A program made the position numbers and the translations under genes. This document shows, piece by piece, positions 1-5,843 of a DNA stretch of 25,683 nt (positions are counted from its first letter, which is position 1; every line of letters starts with the position of its first letter). The DNA comes from a virus. The notes beneath the pieces were generated by a model that saw nothing but the letters and a program-made list of their open reading frames with translations, did not search any database and was not told the origin of the DNA. The DNA lies in IMG/VR virus record IMGVR_UViG_3300025104_000005, positions 1 through 25,683 of that record. One strand, 5' to 3'.

Positions 1-2
1 TT

Positions 3-86
3 ATCGGTGTGGAACTAAACCCTGAGTATGCGGCTCTTGCAAACAAGCGCCTCGAGCCGTACCTGATGCAACCCAAGTTACTGTGA
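3..86 (+). CDS. DNA methyltransferase, C-terminal end (partial)
   Basis: Only the last 27 codons are visible; the gene begins before the window. The reading frame starts IGVELNPEYAALANKRLEPY and ends at TGA 84-86. The pattern I-G-(V/I)-E-L-N-P-E-Y followed by an A..R-L helix is the usual C-terminal signature of site-specific N6-adenine or N4-cytosine DNA methyltransferases, after the SAM-binding GSGT loop. Phages often carry such enzymes next to the terminase to protect their DNA from host restriction. Target specificity cannot be read from this fragment. The family call rests on this short motif alone, so it is likely but not certain. Confidence 0.7.
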   Translation: MGVELNPEYAALANKRLEPYLMQPKLL

Positions 87-115
87 GGAGGGAACTATTG
101 TGAGGAGGGAACTAT
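82..115 (+). repeat. 17-bp perfect tandem duplication carrying a ribosome binding site
   Basis: The unit TGTGAGGAGGGAACTAT occurs twice in a row, at 82-98 and 99-115. It includes the methyltransferase stop codon (TGA 84-86) and the strong Shine-Dalgarno GAGGAGG. The second copy places GGAGG five bases before ATG 114. In the first copy the same position reads ATT, so only the second copy leads to a standard start codon. It looks like a recent slippage duplication. Confidence 0.85.
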
Positions 116-167
116 GCTGATAGTTAGCGACAACCCTTGCAGCCACCGCGTTTTTCGCGTGTCTTGA
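114..167 (+). CDS. Possible 17-residue leader peptide
   Basis: ATG 114 follows a strong GAGGAGG site at five-base spacing and opens a 17-codon frame, MLIVSDNPCSHRVFRVS, ending at TGA 165-167. Nothing identifies a product. It could be a short leader peptide, the remnant of a longer gene, or a chance frame behind a duplicated ribosome binding site. The only support is the quality of the ribosome binding site. Confidence 0.25.
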   Translation: MLIVSDNPCSHRVFRVS

Positions 168-251
168 AAATGTAGCCAGAGTGGATTATAGCTCCCCCAC
201 ACCCCCACTTTTCTCTAAAACCTGCATAAAACAAACCAGAAGAGTCTCGAG

Positions 252-257
252 TATAAT
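252..257 (+). promoter_or_regulatory. -10 box of the terminase promoter
   Basis: TATAAT at 252-257 matches the sigma-70/SigA -10 consensus. No convincing -35 is seen 16-18 bases upstream. The predicted transcript start near 264 gives a leader of about 18 nt that contains GGTGGAG before ATG 282. The rest of the 87-281 intergenic stretch holds the 17-bp duplication and nothing else recognisable. Confidence 0.5.
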
Positions 258-281
258 CAGCCTCAAGGGGTGGAGCCCTCA

Positions 282-1064
282 ATGACGATGGGCAAACGTG
301 GCCGCAAAACCAAAGCCAAGCCGGAGAACGGCCTCGAGCCTCGCTGTGAGCACTTGCGGGGTAAGCCCCCCCGCTGCCAGGCCCGGCGTACCAATGGTGA
401 GCAGTGCAGGAAACCCGCTGTGCGGGGTACGACCGTCTGCCAGCTTCATGGCGCTGGGTATCCCTCGAGGGTCAAGGCGGGCGAGCGCAAAGACCCCCGA
501 ACTGAACCCGTCAAGCACCGGCTTTACAGCAACATCCAGTACGACGACCTCTACACCCTGATTGACCGCGTAGAGGAAACCATCACAAAAGACGGCGAAA
601 CGACCCGTGAGCTTGCGGTAGCCAAAAGCCTGCTCGAGCGTGCCCTGGCGCAGTTTGAGCGCTACCAGGACACCCCCGAACGCCTCGAGCCCCTGGTGGC
701 CGCCCTGGAGGAAGAGCTAGGCCGTTGCCTGGAGGCTAAAGAGCTTGTAGAGGCGGCGCGGGTGCGTCAGGACATTCGGCAGGCCGAGAGCCTTTTGCGG
801 ATGTTCACGTCCAGCATGGACAAGGTAGCCAACCTGGTGGCAAAAATCATCAACCTCGAGAAGCAGCGGGCCGAGACAAGGGCGAAACTGGCCGAAGTCA
901 AGGCCCTCGAGCAGTTCACTTTGTACGTGGGCAAGGCTCGAGCCATCTTCCATCAGGTTGCGACGGTGGAGCAGGTAGAGTTGTTAGAAGAACTGCTACG
1001 GCGCGAACTACTCAACCCCCTGCGCCTGACCCTGCCCGAACCGGATCAATATGGCCCAAACTGA
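282..1064 (+). CDS. Probable terminase small subunit (HGG-type zinc-motif protein)
   Basis: A 260-residue soluble protein lying directly before, and overlapping by 14 bp, the large terminase gene. That is the usual place of the DNA-recognition subunit, which binds the packaging site and hands DNA to the large subunit. Near the N terminus it carries C32-x9-C42-x10-C53-x2-H56 ending in LHGAG, a Cys/His motif found in small phage DNA-packaging and related proteins. The remainder (about residues 80-240) is charged and helical, with coiled-coil character suited to oligomerisation. ATG 282 is preferred because GGTGGAG lies six bases upstream; in-frame GTG 270 would place the Shine-Dalgarno inside the gene. 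The terminase role is inferred mainly from position, since small subunits diverge quickly. Confidence 0.6.
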   Translation: MTMGKRGRKTKAKPENGLEPRCEHLRGKPPRCQARRTNGEQCRKPAVRGTTVCQLHGAGYPSRVKAGERKDPRTEPVKHRLYSNIQYDDLYTLIDRVEETITKDGETTRELAVAKSLLERALAQFERYQDTPERLEPLVAALEEELGRCLEAKELVEAARVRQDIRQAESLLRMFTSSMDKVANLVAKIINLEKQRAETRAKLAEVKALEQFTLYVGKARAIFHQVATVEQVELLEELLRRELLNPLRLTLPEPDQYGPN

Positions 1065-3117
1065 CCCTCTAGGCCGCCTTGACCCTGCTTTTGCCCTGGC
1101 CTTCCAGGACAGTTTTTTTCGTCCTCCGCCACAGTTTAGCGAGGATGACCTGAGCACCCTCGAGCGCTTCGTCAAAGTCGCGGGCCTGCAACCGGAGGGT
1201 ATCGGTGGCCGCAAGTTCAACCTAGACCGCTTCCCGTACCTGCGCGACCTGTACGCCGAACAGCGGGCCAACCCCTTTCGTCGCATTGTAATCATGAAGG
1301 CGGCGCAAATGGGCCTCACCGTGCGCCTGCTCATGCGCTGCCTGTGGTGGGTGGCGGATGGGCGCAAACAGGTCAACGTGGCCCTTTTCTTCCCGTCAGA
1401 AAAAGCCGTTTTTGAGCTGCACACCTCGCGGTTTCGGCCTATGGCAGAGTCCAGCGTCAAAATGATGCGAATGGCTGACAGCTTCGACCGCATGGGCCTG
1501 GTGCGGTTTGGGGTGTCCACCATGCGGTTTCGGGGTATGCGCTCACCGGTGGGCCTGGACTCCTTTCCGGTGGACGTGGAGGAGTTCGACGAGGTACGCC
1601 TGATGCCCACGTCCTACATCCAGCGGGCTTTTGTGCGTCTGTCGGAATCGCAGCTTCGTGGCCCGCATGGGGAAGCGGGGATTATCGAGCTAAACAGCAC
1701 GGCGGGCTTCCCTAATCAGGACATTGACCTGTGGTTTTCCCGCTCCGATATGAACTACTGGCGCACACCCTGCCCCAACCCAGCTTGCAAGCGCTCGAGG
1801 ACGGGTATCATCATGCCCCTGCGCTGGCCGGATGTGGTGGGCAGGAATGGCTCGAGGCTCTACTATCAGTGCCCGGACTGCCTCACCGAGATACCGGATG
1901 ACTGGCTGCTTACCAAGGGCTTTTACGTCCCTGAGAGGCCCGGCGCTAAAGATGAGTCCGGCATCCCCTGGCGAGGCTACCAGTTCAGTCAGATTCTGAA
2001 GGGTAACAGCTTCCTGCCCGAGTTGTGGGGTGAGTTTCAGCGCGGTGACAACATGGCGGAGTTTTATAACTCCCGCCTGGGCCTGCCTTATCAGGACAAA
2101 AACGCGATACCGGCGACGCGGGATGTGGTGCTGGCCTGCCGTGAAGAGGCGTATCGGTGGCCGGTAGAAGGCGAACCGGTGGCCTATCGAGCAATGGGGG
2201 TAGACCAGCGCGGTGTAGAAAAGCACATAGCGATTTACGACCTGGGCGCAGATGGGCGATTTTACGTAGCCCATCTCGAGGTTGTCGAAGCCTCCGGCAA
2301 TGAAGCCGTGTACCGCCTGGTGGCCCTGGCCCGTCGGTGGGGGGTTGATGTGGTGGTGGTGGACGGCGAACCTTCCTATGACCTGGCAGTGGCTCTTGGC
2401 CGTCATCCCGACATGCCTCGAGGCTCTGTCTGGCTGGCCGATTACGTGGAGAATGCCCCTCAGATGATTCAGTGGTCAGACGAGCGGGCCAACAAGAAAA
2501 TTGCGACGGGCACGGGCGAAACCAAATATGAGTTTCGGGTACTGATTGACCGCTACAAGGGCATGGACTGGGCTCTCTCCAAGTTCGCGCGGCGGGAGCT
2601 GGTGCTACCGGCAGACTTCGAGGCCAAAACCCAAAGCCGTTCGGTGCGGGGCGTTGTCCAGGCCGCGGCGGTTGGGCAGGAGTATCTGACCCACCTTGAG
2701 AATATCGCTCGGGTGTCGGTGCTTGTTACCCGCAAAACCGAGGACGGGGAGAAGTTCGGGTATGGCGAGTACCGGCGCACCTTCCGCCACCTGTCGGTTG
2801 ACCCCCACTTCGCCCATGCCCACCTATTCGCCTGTGTGGGGCTCTCCAGGCGGGCGGGTACGGTCTCGGTGTCGTATGCCAAAGACAATCCCCTCGAGCC
2901 GCCTCCAGCGCCCGATAAACCCGTTTTGGGCCTGCCGGATGCCCTGCAACCCGAGGCCATACAGCAACAAATCAAGGCCGCCAAAGCCAAAACCTGTGGG
3001 ACGTGCCGATATTTTCTAGCAGATAGACGGCGCTGCGGGCATCCGATCAACGCCTACGCACATATCCAGGTAGAGACCGATACCCCACACTGTGCGTACT
3101 ACACGCGGGCGCGGTAG
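1051..3117 (+). CDS. terL: Terminase large subunit, GpA family (packaging ATPase/nuclease)
   Basis: A 688-residue motor protein that pumps DNA into the capsid and cuts the concatemer. KAAQMGLT at residues 83-90 matches the deviant Walker A of lambda gpA (KSARVGYS), with the lysine at the front of the loop. A Walker B-like FPVDVEEFDE lies at about 172-181. A four-cysteine zinc site is formed by C241, C246, C274 and C277. The C-terminal half is RNase H-like, with acidic candidates D385 (MGVDQRG) and D438 (VVVVDGE). The last 40 residues add a second Cys/His cluster (CGTC, RRCGH, HCAYY) that may bind metal. The gene starts inside the preceding one without a clear ribosome binding site, implying translational coupling. 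The family call is firm; the C-terminal metal site is inference. Confidence 0.93.
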   Translation: MAQTDPLGRLDPAFALAFQDSFFRPPPQFSEDDLSTLERFVKVAGLQPEGIGGRKFNLDRFPYLRDLYAEQRANPFRRIVIMKAAQMGLTVRLLMRCLWWVADGRKQVNVALFFPSEKAVFELHTSRFRPMAESSVKMMRMADSFDRMGLVRFGVSTMRFRGMRSPVGLDSFPVDVEEFDEVRLMPTSYIQRAFVRLSESQLRGPHGEAGIIELNSTAGFPNQDIDLWFSRSDMNYWRTPCPNPACKRSRTGIIMPLRWPDVVGRNGSRLYYQCPDCLTEIPDDWLLTKGFYVPERPGAKDESGIPWRGYQFSQILKGNSFLPELWGEFQRGDNMAEFYNSRLGLPYQDKNAIPATRDVVLACREEAYRWPVEGEPVAYRAMGVDQRGVEKHIAIYDLGADGRFYVAHLEVVEASGNEAVYRLVALARRWGVDVVVVDGEPSYDLAVALGRHPDMPRGSVWLADYVENAPQMIQWSDERANKKIATGTGETKYEFRVLIDRYKGMDWALSKFARRELVLPADFEAKTQSRSVRGVVQAAAVGQEYLTHLENIARVSVLVTRKTEDGEKFGYGEYRRTFRHLSVDPHFAHAHLFACVGLSRRAGTVSVSYAKDNPLEPPPAPDKPVLGLPDALQPEAIQQQIKAAKAKTCGTCRYFLADRRRCGHPINAYAHIQVETDTPHCAYYTRAR

Positions 3118-3127
3118 GGGTGTGCGC

Positions 3128-3156
3128 TTGCAAGGTGTAGCAGGATGTGCTACATT
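3128..3156 (+). promoter_or_regulatory. Cassette promoter 1 with dyad operator
   Basis: TTGCAA (3128-3133), a 17-base spacer and TACATT (3151-3156) form a standard promoter. A perfect dyad, GTAGCA-N5-TGCTAC (3137-3153), fills the spacer and overlaps the -10, a placement that would let a bound repressor block polymerase. The -10 ends 17 bases before ATG 3174, and the leader carries GGTGGAGG. Almost the same block recurs at 3590. Confidence 0.8.
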
Positions 3157-3173
3157 GGGGGTGGAGGTAGACT

Positions 3174-3548
3174 ATGAAACTGACCGGCAAAGGGTTCAAC
3201 CACAATAGCGAGAAGGGCGAAATCGTCTTTCTCGCGCAGGACGCAACTTTCTGCATCGCGGCAGGTGAGGCCTTCAGCGAGGGCCTCTCGGCGGACGAGG
3301 CCCTCGACTTCGCCCCCGCCCTGTTCGTTGAGGCGGTCAACGCCCTCATCGGCGGGACTTTTGCCCGTCCGGGCGCGACCGACCTCACGGACGGGCGCTT
3401 CATCGTGGAGGACGAGCGGATGGCTGTTGAGGGTTGGTGGGCCATTCCCGTCACCGGGTACGCCCGGTGGTACGCCAACCTCGAGGCCCTGGTGAAGGGC
3501 GAGTGGGAGCGGGCCGTAGAGGCCCGTATGCCTCACCTGGTTTACTAG
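3174..3548 (+). CDS. Hypothetical protein, cassette gene 1
   Basis: A 124-residue acidic protein with no family I recognise, no signal peptide and no membrane segment. It begins MKLTGKGFNHNSEKGEIVFL and has a tryptophan- and tyrosine-containing C-terminal part. The start is well supported by GGTGGAGG eight bases upstream and a dedicated promoter with an operator dyad; a hairpin terminator follows the stop. It is therefore a stand-alone transcription unit right after the large terminase. Independent control in a phage region suggests accessory (moron-like) cargo, perhaps acting on the host or on competing phages, but nothing in the sequence gives its activity. Confidence 0.8.
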   Translation: MKLTGKGFNHNSEKGEIVFLAQDATFCIAAGEAFSEGLSADEALDFAPALFVEAVNALIGGTFARPGATDLTDGRFIVEDERMAVEGWWAIPVTGYARWYANLEALVKGEWERAVEARMPHLVY

Positions 3549-3564
3549 GTTCATCATCCACCCA

Positions 3565-3588
3565 GGCCCCCTCGAGGGGGCCTTTCTT
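3565..3588 (+). terminator. Rho-independent terminator with CTCGAG core
   Basis: The palindrome GGCCCCCTCGAGGGGGCC (3565-3582) is followed at once by TTTCTT. It lies between cassette gene 1 and the next promoter, which begins at 3590. Confidence 0.88.
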
Positions 3589-3589
3589 A

Positions 3590-3618
3590 TTGCAAGGTGT
3601 AGCAGGATGTGCTACATT
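3590..3618 (+). promoter_or_regulatory. Cassette promoter 2 with dyad operator
   Basis: TTGCAA (3590-3595), a 17-base spacer and TACATT (3613-3618), with the perfect dyad GTAGCA-N5-TGCTAC at 3599-3615. The block is essentially a copy of 3128-3156, and the identity continues through the leader to the start codon (ATG 3636) with only a few differences. The -10 again ends 17 bases before the ATG. The promoter starts two bases after the previous terminator. Confidence 0.8.
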
Positions 3619-3635
3619 GGGTGTGGAGGTAGAAC

Positions 3636-3845
3636 ATGGCACACGAACAAAAAGCGGTAAAAGCGTGGCGGGCGGCCAACCCAGATGGGTTGATTGGCCG
3701 CCTGGTGGACTTGCAGCGGCGCGACCCTGAGCGGGCGCGGCGGCTTGCCTATTTCATTGAGCGGTACTACTACGCAGGGACACCGGCGGGCGAGCCCTGG
3801 CCCTTCCAGTGGCTCATGGCGGATGTTGCAAGCTGGCCGAGGTAA
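3636..3845 (+). CDS. Hypothetical protein, cassette gene 2a
   Basis: A 69-residue basic protein rich in arginine, tryptophan and tyrosine (for example ERYYYAGTPAGEPWPFQW). I recognise no family. The start is fixed by GTGGAGG in the conserved leader and by the shared promoter. Its stop lies three bases before the next gene, so the two form a small operon under cassette promoter 2. The N-terminal half (residues 1-45) looks helical and positively charged, compatible with nucleic-acid or protein binding, but that is a guess from composition. Confidence 0.75.
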   Translation: MAHEQKAVKAWRAANPDGLIGRLVDLQRRDPERARRLAYFIERYYYAGTPAGEPWPFQWLMADVASWPR

Positions 3846-3848
3846 ATT

Positions 3849-4514
3849 ATGGATTTGGAATCTCTGGCAAAAATGAAGCGGTTGATTCAGGCGGGGCTGG
3901 CCGAGGCCCGGCCCCATGGCGGGTACGTGGTCAAGGTGGCGCGGGAGTCCTCCTATAATGAGGACGACCTAACCCACTGCCACCCAAGTTACAACGTAGA
4001 TCCGGGCTACGACTACATCACCGTCCGGCCCGATCAGGTGGCCGAAATGATGGCTCCTGACTTTGAGGCCCGCCTCGAGGCTTACCGTGCCGAACAGGAG
4101 GCTCAACAGAAGGCGCGGTGGGAAGAGGTTATGCGCCAACAGGCTGAGGAAGAGGCGCGGTGGGAGAAGATAGCCACCCGCTTTGCGACCTTTGACCCCG
4201 AGGTAGTGTTGGCTATCGGGGTGGAGTGGTACGCCACCTACGTCGTCGTGGATGGCGTGCGCAAGCCCGCCTGTGAAGCCCCCTACCCCGTGCAGCGGCG
4301 CATTCGGGATGTTGCCCTGGGCGTCATTGGCCCTTCCCGCCTGGTGCGGGTCAAGCGCTCCCATCGGGGCCTCGAGGCCCGTGTGCGCAACGTGGTGGTG
4401 GATGAGGCGGCGCTTCTGGCCCGCACCCGAACCAACCGCAACCCAATCAAGGCTGAGGGGGAGCTGGTCAAGCTCATTAGCGACGGCTCCTTCATTCGGG
4501 TGGTCACGCGCTAG
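3849..4514 (+). CDS. Hypothetical protein, cassette gene 2b
   Basis: A 221-residue soluble protein of unknown function. Residues 75-115 form a strongly charged Glu/Arg/Gln coiled coil (EARLEAYRAEQEAQQKARWE and following). It is followed by a mixed alpha/beta part with the hydrophobic strand VEWYATYVVVDGV and a basic C-terminal part. It starts three bases after the stop of gene 2a, whose last codons include GCCGAGG, a weak ribosome binding site, so translation is probably coupled. A hairpin terminator follows. No catalytic motif was recognised. The reading frame is long and well placed, so the gene itself is secure. Confidence 0.75.
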   Translation: MDLESLAKMKRLIQAGLAEARPHGGYVVKVARESSYNEDDLTHCHPSYNVDPGYDYITVRPDQVAEMMAPDFEARLEAYRAEQEAQQKARWEEVMRQQAEEEARWEKIATRFATFDPEVVLAIGVEWYATYVVVDGVRKPACEAPYPVQRRIRDVALGVIGPSRLVRVKRSHRGLEARVRNVVVDEAALLARTRTNRNPIKAEGELVKLISDGSFIRVVTR

Positions 4515-4532
4515 GGTAGGCCACACGTCAGG

Positions 4533-4569
4533 TATAGCCGAGTCTTTCGAGGGGCTCGGCTATAATTTT
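4533..4569 (+). terminator. Hairpin terminator overlapping the next gene's -10 box
   Basis: Perfect 10-bp arms TATAGCCGAG (4533-4542) and CTCGGCTATA (4555-4564) with a 12-base loop are followed by ATTTTG. The hairpin lies 18 bases after the stop of gene 2b and fits a Rho-independent terminator. The end of its 3' arm is also the first part of TATAAT (4561-4566), the -10 box of the next gene. Confidence 0.65.
4561..4566 (+). promoter_or_regulatory. -10 box of a leaderless promoter
   Basis: TATAAT ends six bases before ATG 4573, with no Shine-Dalgarno between. This is the spacing of leaderless transcripts, in which transcription starts at or next to the A of ATG, common in Deinococcus-Thermus. 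No -35 is evident. Confidence 0.7.
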
Positions 4570-4572
4570 GCC

Positions 4573-5388
4573 ATGTACACGGTTCGGGTGGCCCTCGAGT
4601 CCGATGCCCTCAACGACATTCTGGCGCGGGTGGGGGCGGATGTTGCCGAACTATTCCCGCATACCCTGCAAGCCGTCAGAACGCTCGCTGAGGCGGCTCG
4701 AGAACACTGGCAGGCCCTGGCCCTCAAGCAAGTTCCACCCCCCTGGCGGGTGGCCTATAGAGAGGCCATAAGGGTAGAGATGCAGGTGGGCGATAACACA
4801 CTCACCTACTCGATTTTTGTGGATCACCCCAAGGCGGGGGCCCTCGAGCGGGGCCTGCCTGCCTGGGATATGAAAAAGGTGCTGCAAACCTCCAAAAAAG
4901 TGCGGGTGAGCCGTCGGGGTCACAAATACTTGATTATCCCGTTCGACTGGGGGGAGCCCTCGGCTATCGCAGTGAGAGCCCAAAAAGCCCGCAACGTCCA
5001 GGAGCAGGTCGCTACTGCCTGGATACAGCGTGAACCTCTCGAGTCCCTGGTGAGTGTGACCAAAACAGGGCGTCGGCTGTACTCCTGGGGCGATAGGCTC
5101 ACACCGGCGGAGGTGCGCGAGCTGGGCCTCGACCCCGAAAAACGCGATGAGGGCCGCAACCTGGTAGGCATGGTGCTGATGAAATCCCTACCGGATAGGC
5201 GGCAGTACGCCATGACCTTTCGCACCATGAGCGAAATAAGCGACCCTGCAAGCTGGATACATCCGGGCTTCCCCGCTCTCAATCTCACTGAGCAGGTGGT
5301 ACGGTGGCTCGAGTCTATTTATCCCGCTTCCATCCGCGAGGCCCTGGCCCTGGATGAGATGCTGGCCCTCGAGCGGTTCAAAGAATAA
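4573..5388 (+). CDS. Hypothetical protein, possible virion-assembly protein
   Basis: A 271-residue protein starting MYTVRVALESDALNDILARV. A helical N-terminal part (about 1-60) precedes a stretch around residues 65-120 with strands and the segment HPKAGALERGLPAWDMKK, then KYLIIPFDWG. The pattern 'E-R-G-x5-DMK...L...IPF' loosely recalls small phage head-tail joining or HK97 gp10-like proteins, but the match is too weak to name it. ATG 4573 was chosen because the -10 box lies exactly at leaderless distance, although the frame stays open back to 4252 inside the previous gene. A G/C hairpin follows the stop. It does not share the cassette promoter type, so it may belong to a different regulatory class. 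Confidence 0.7.
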   Translation: MYTVRVALESDALNDILARVGADVAELFPHTLQAVRTLAEAAREHWQALALKQVPPPWRVAYREAIRVEMQVGDNTLTYSIFVDHPKAGALERGLPAWDMKKVLQTSKKVRVSRRGHKYLIIPFDWGEPSAIAVRAQKARNVQEQVATAWIQREPLESLVSVTKTGRRLYSWGDRLTPAEVRELGLDPEKRDEGRNLVGMVLMKSLPDRRQYAMTFRTMSEISDPASWIHPGFPALNLTEQVVRWLESIYPASIREALALDEMLALERFKE

Positions 5389-5408
5389 CCCCCCCTCGAG
5401 GGGGGGGG
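5389..5408. terminator. G/C hairpin between convergent genes
   Basis: Seven C, TCGA and nine G form a strong perfect hairpin directly after the stop at 5386-5388. It lies between the plus-strand gene ending at 5388 and the minus-strand gene ending at 5430. The U-tract is imperfect on both sides (TACTCTTT on plus, TTATTCTTT on minus), so it may stop transcripts from both directions. Confidence 0.7.
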
Positions 5409-5429
5409 TACTCTTTGCCCGCGTCCCGT

Positions 5430-5633
5430 TCAAATGTCGAATCCCCCTTTGCCGTCGGGGTTGATGCGCACAACGGCGTCGAACGCAACCAGCCCCTTGT
5501 CGGTAACGTACCCGCTCGAGGTGATCTCGAGCACCTTGGCGGTGCGGAGATACCCCCGCTGGTTTTTATAGCGGATTTTGGCCCCTACAGGGGCCGCTTT
5601 CTTTTCTTCCGGGGTCAAGGGTTCCTGTACCAT
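5430..5633 (-). CDS. Hypothetical protein, divergent cassette gene
   Basis: A 67-residue protein beginning MVQEPLTPEEKKAAPVGAKI. A short charged N terminus is followed by a compact strand-rich part (IRYKNQRGYLRTAKVLEI, then VAFDAVVRIN) that could form a small SH3-like barrel; no family is recognised. ATG at 5633 is preferred over upstream starts because the minus strand reads GGTGGAGGCAGACTATG here, the same leader as the plus-strand cassettes. Its -10 (TAGTAT on the minus strand) ends 17 bases before the ATG, matching them exactly. It is divergent from the 32-residue gene at 5701, and their promoters overlap. Confidence 0.75.
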   Translation of the reverse strand: MVQEPLTPEEKKAAPVGAKIRYKNQRGYLRTAKVLEITSSGYVTDKGLVAFDAVVRINPDGKGGFDI

Positions 5634-5650
5634 AGTCTGCCTCCACCTAG

Positions 5651-5679
5651 ATACTAGCATAAAGTAGCAAGATATGCTA
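5651..5679 (-). promoter_or_regulatory. Divergent cassette promoter, minus strand
   Basis: Read on the minus strand, TAGCAT (5679-5674), a 17-base spacer and TAGTAT (5656-5651) form a promoter whose -10 ends 17 bases before ATG 5633. It mirrors the plus-strand promoter around position 5667, and the operator dyad 5664-5680 lies inside it. Confidence 0.6.
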
Positions 5680-5683
5680 CATT
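5655..5683 (+). promoter_or_regulatory. Cassette promoter 3 with dyad operator
   Basis: TAGCAT (5655-5660), a 17-base spacer and TACATT (5678-5683), with the perfect dyad GTAGCA-N5-TGCTAC at 5664-5680. The following leader through ATG 5701 equals that of cassette 1. The -35 overlaps the -10 of the minus-strand promoter by two bases, so the two probably cannot be occupied together. TAGCA/TGCTA half-sites begin at 5655, 5665 and 5675, exactly 10 bp apart. Confidence 0.75.
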
Positions 5684-5700
5684 GGGGGTGGAGGTAGACT

Positions 5701-5799
5701 ATGACCATGACCAAGGCCCGCGAGCGGGGTGAGAACGTGCTCGAGGTACTCTACGATGACCTCGAGCGGTTCCTGCGTGAGGGCGACTTTCGCCTGTAG
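5701..5799 (+). CDS. Hypothetical 32-residue protein, cassette gene 3
   Basis: A very small gene, MTMTKARERGENVLEVLYDD followed by LERFLREGDFRL. It is supported by signals rather than length: the conserved promoter-operator, GGTGGAGG at standard distance before ATG 5701, and a strong terminator 17 bases after the stop (TAG 5797-5799). The peptide is charged and probably one amphipathic helix (residues 9-28), which suggests it acts by binding a partner. Candidates include an inhibitor of a host enzyme or an antitoxin-like peptide, but the sequence does not decide. No homologue is recognised. Confidence 0.65.
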   Translation: MTMTKARERGENVLEVLYDDLERFLREGDFRL

Positions 5800-5815
5800 C
5801 GCACCCACCCCATCA

Positions 5816-5840
5816 CCCCCCCTCGAGGGGGGTTTTTCTT
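5816..5840 (+). terminator. Rho-independent terminator with CTCGAG core
   Basis: A C-run, TCGA and a G-run form a perfect hairpin followed by TTTTTCTTT, directly downstream of the 32-residue gene and just before the end of the convergent helicase gene (5844). The T-tract makes it plus-oriented. Confidence 0.88.
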
Positions 5841-5843
5841 TGG

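Noticed and set aside
4252-4572. Upstream extension of the 271-residue gene into the preceding gene
   Set aside because: It would overlap gene 2b by more than 260 bp in another frame and cross a terminator hairpin; the -10 box at 4561 points to ATG 4573.
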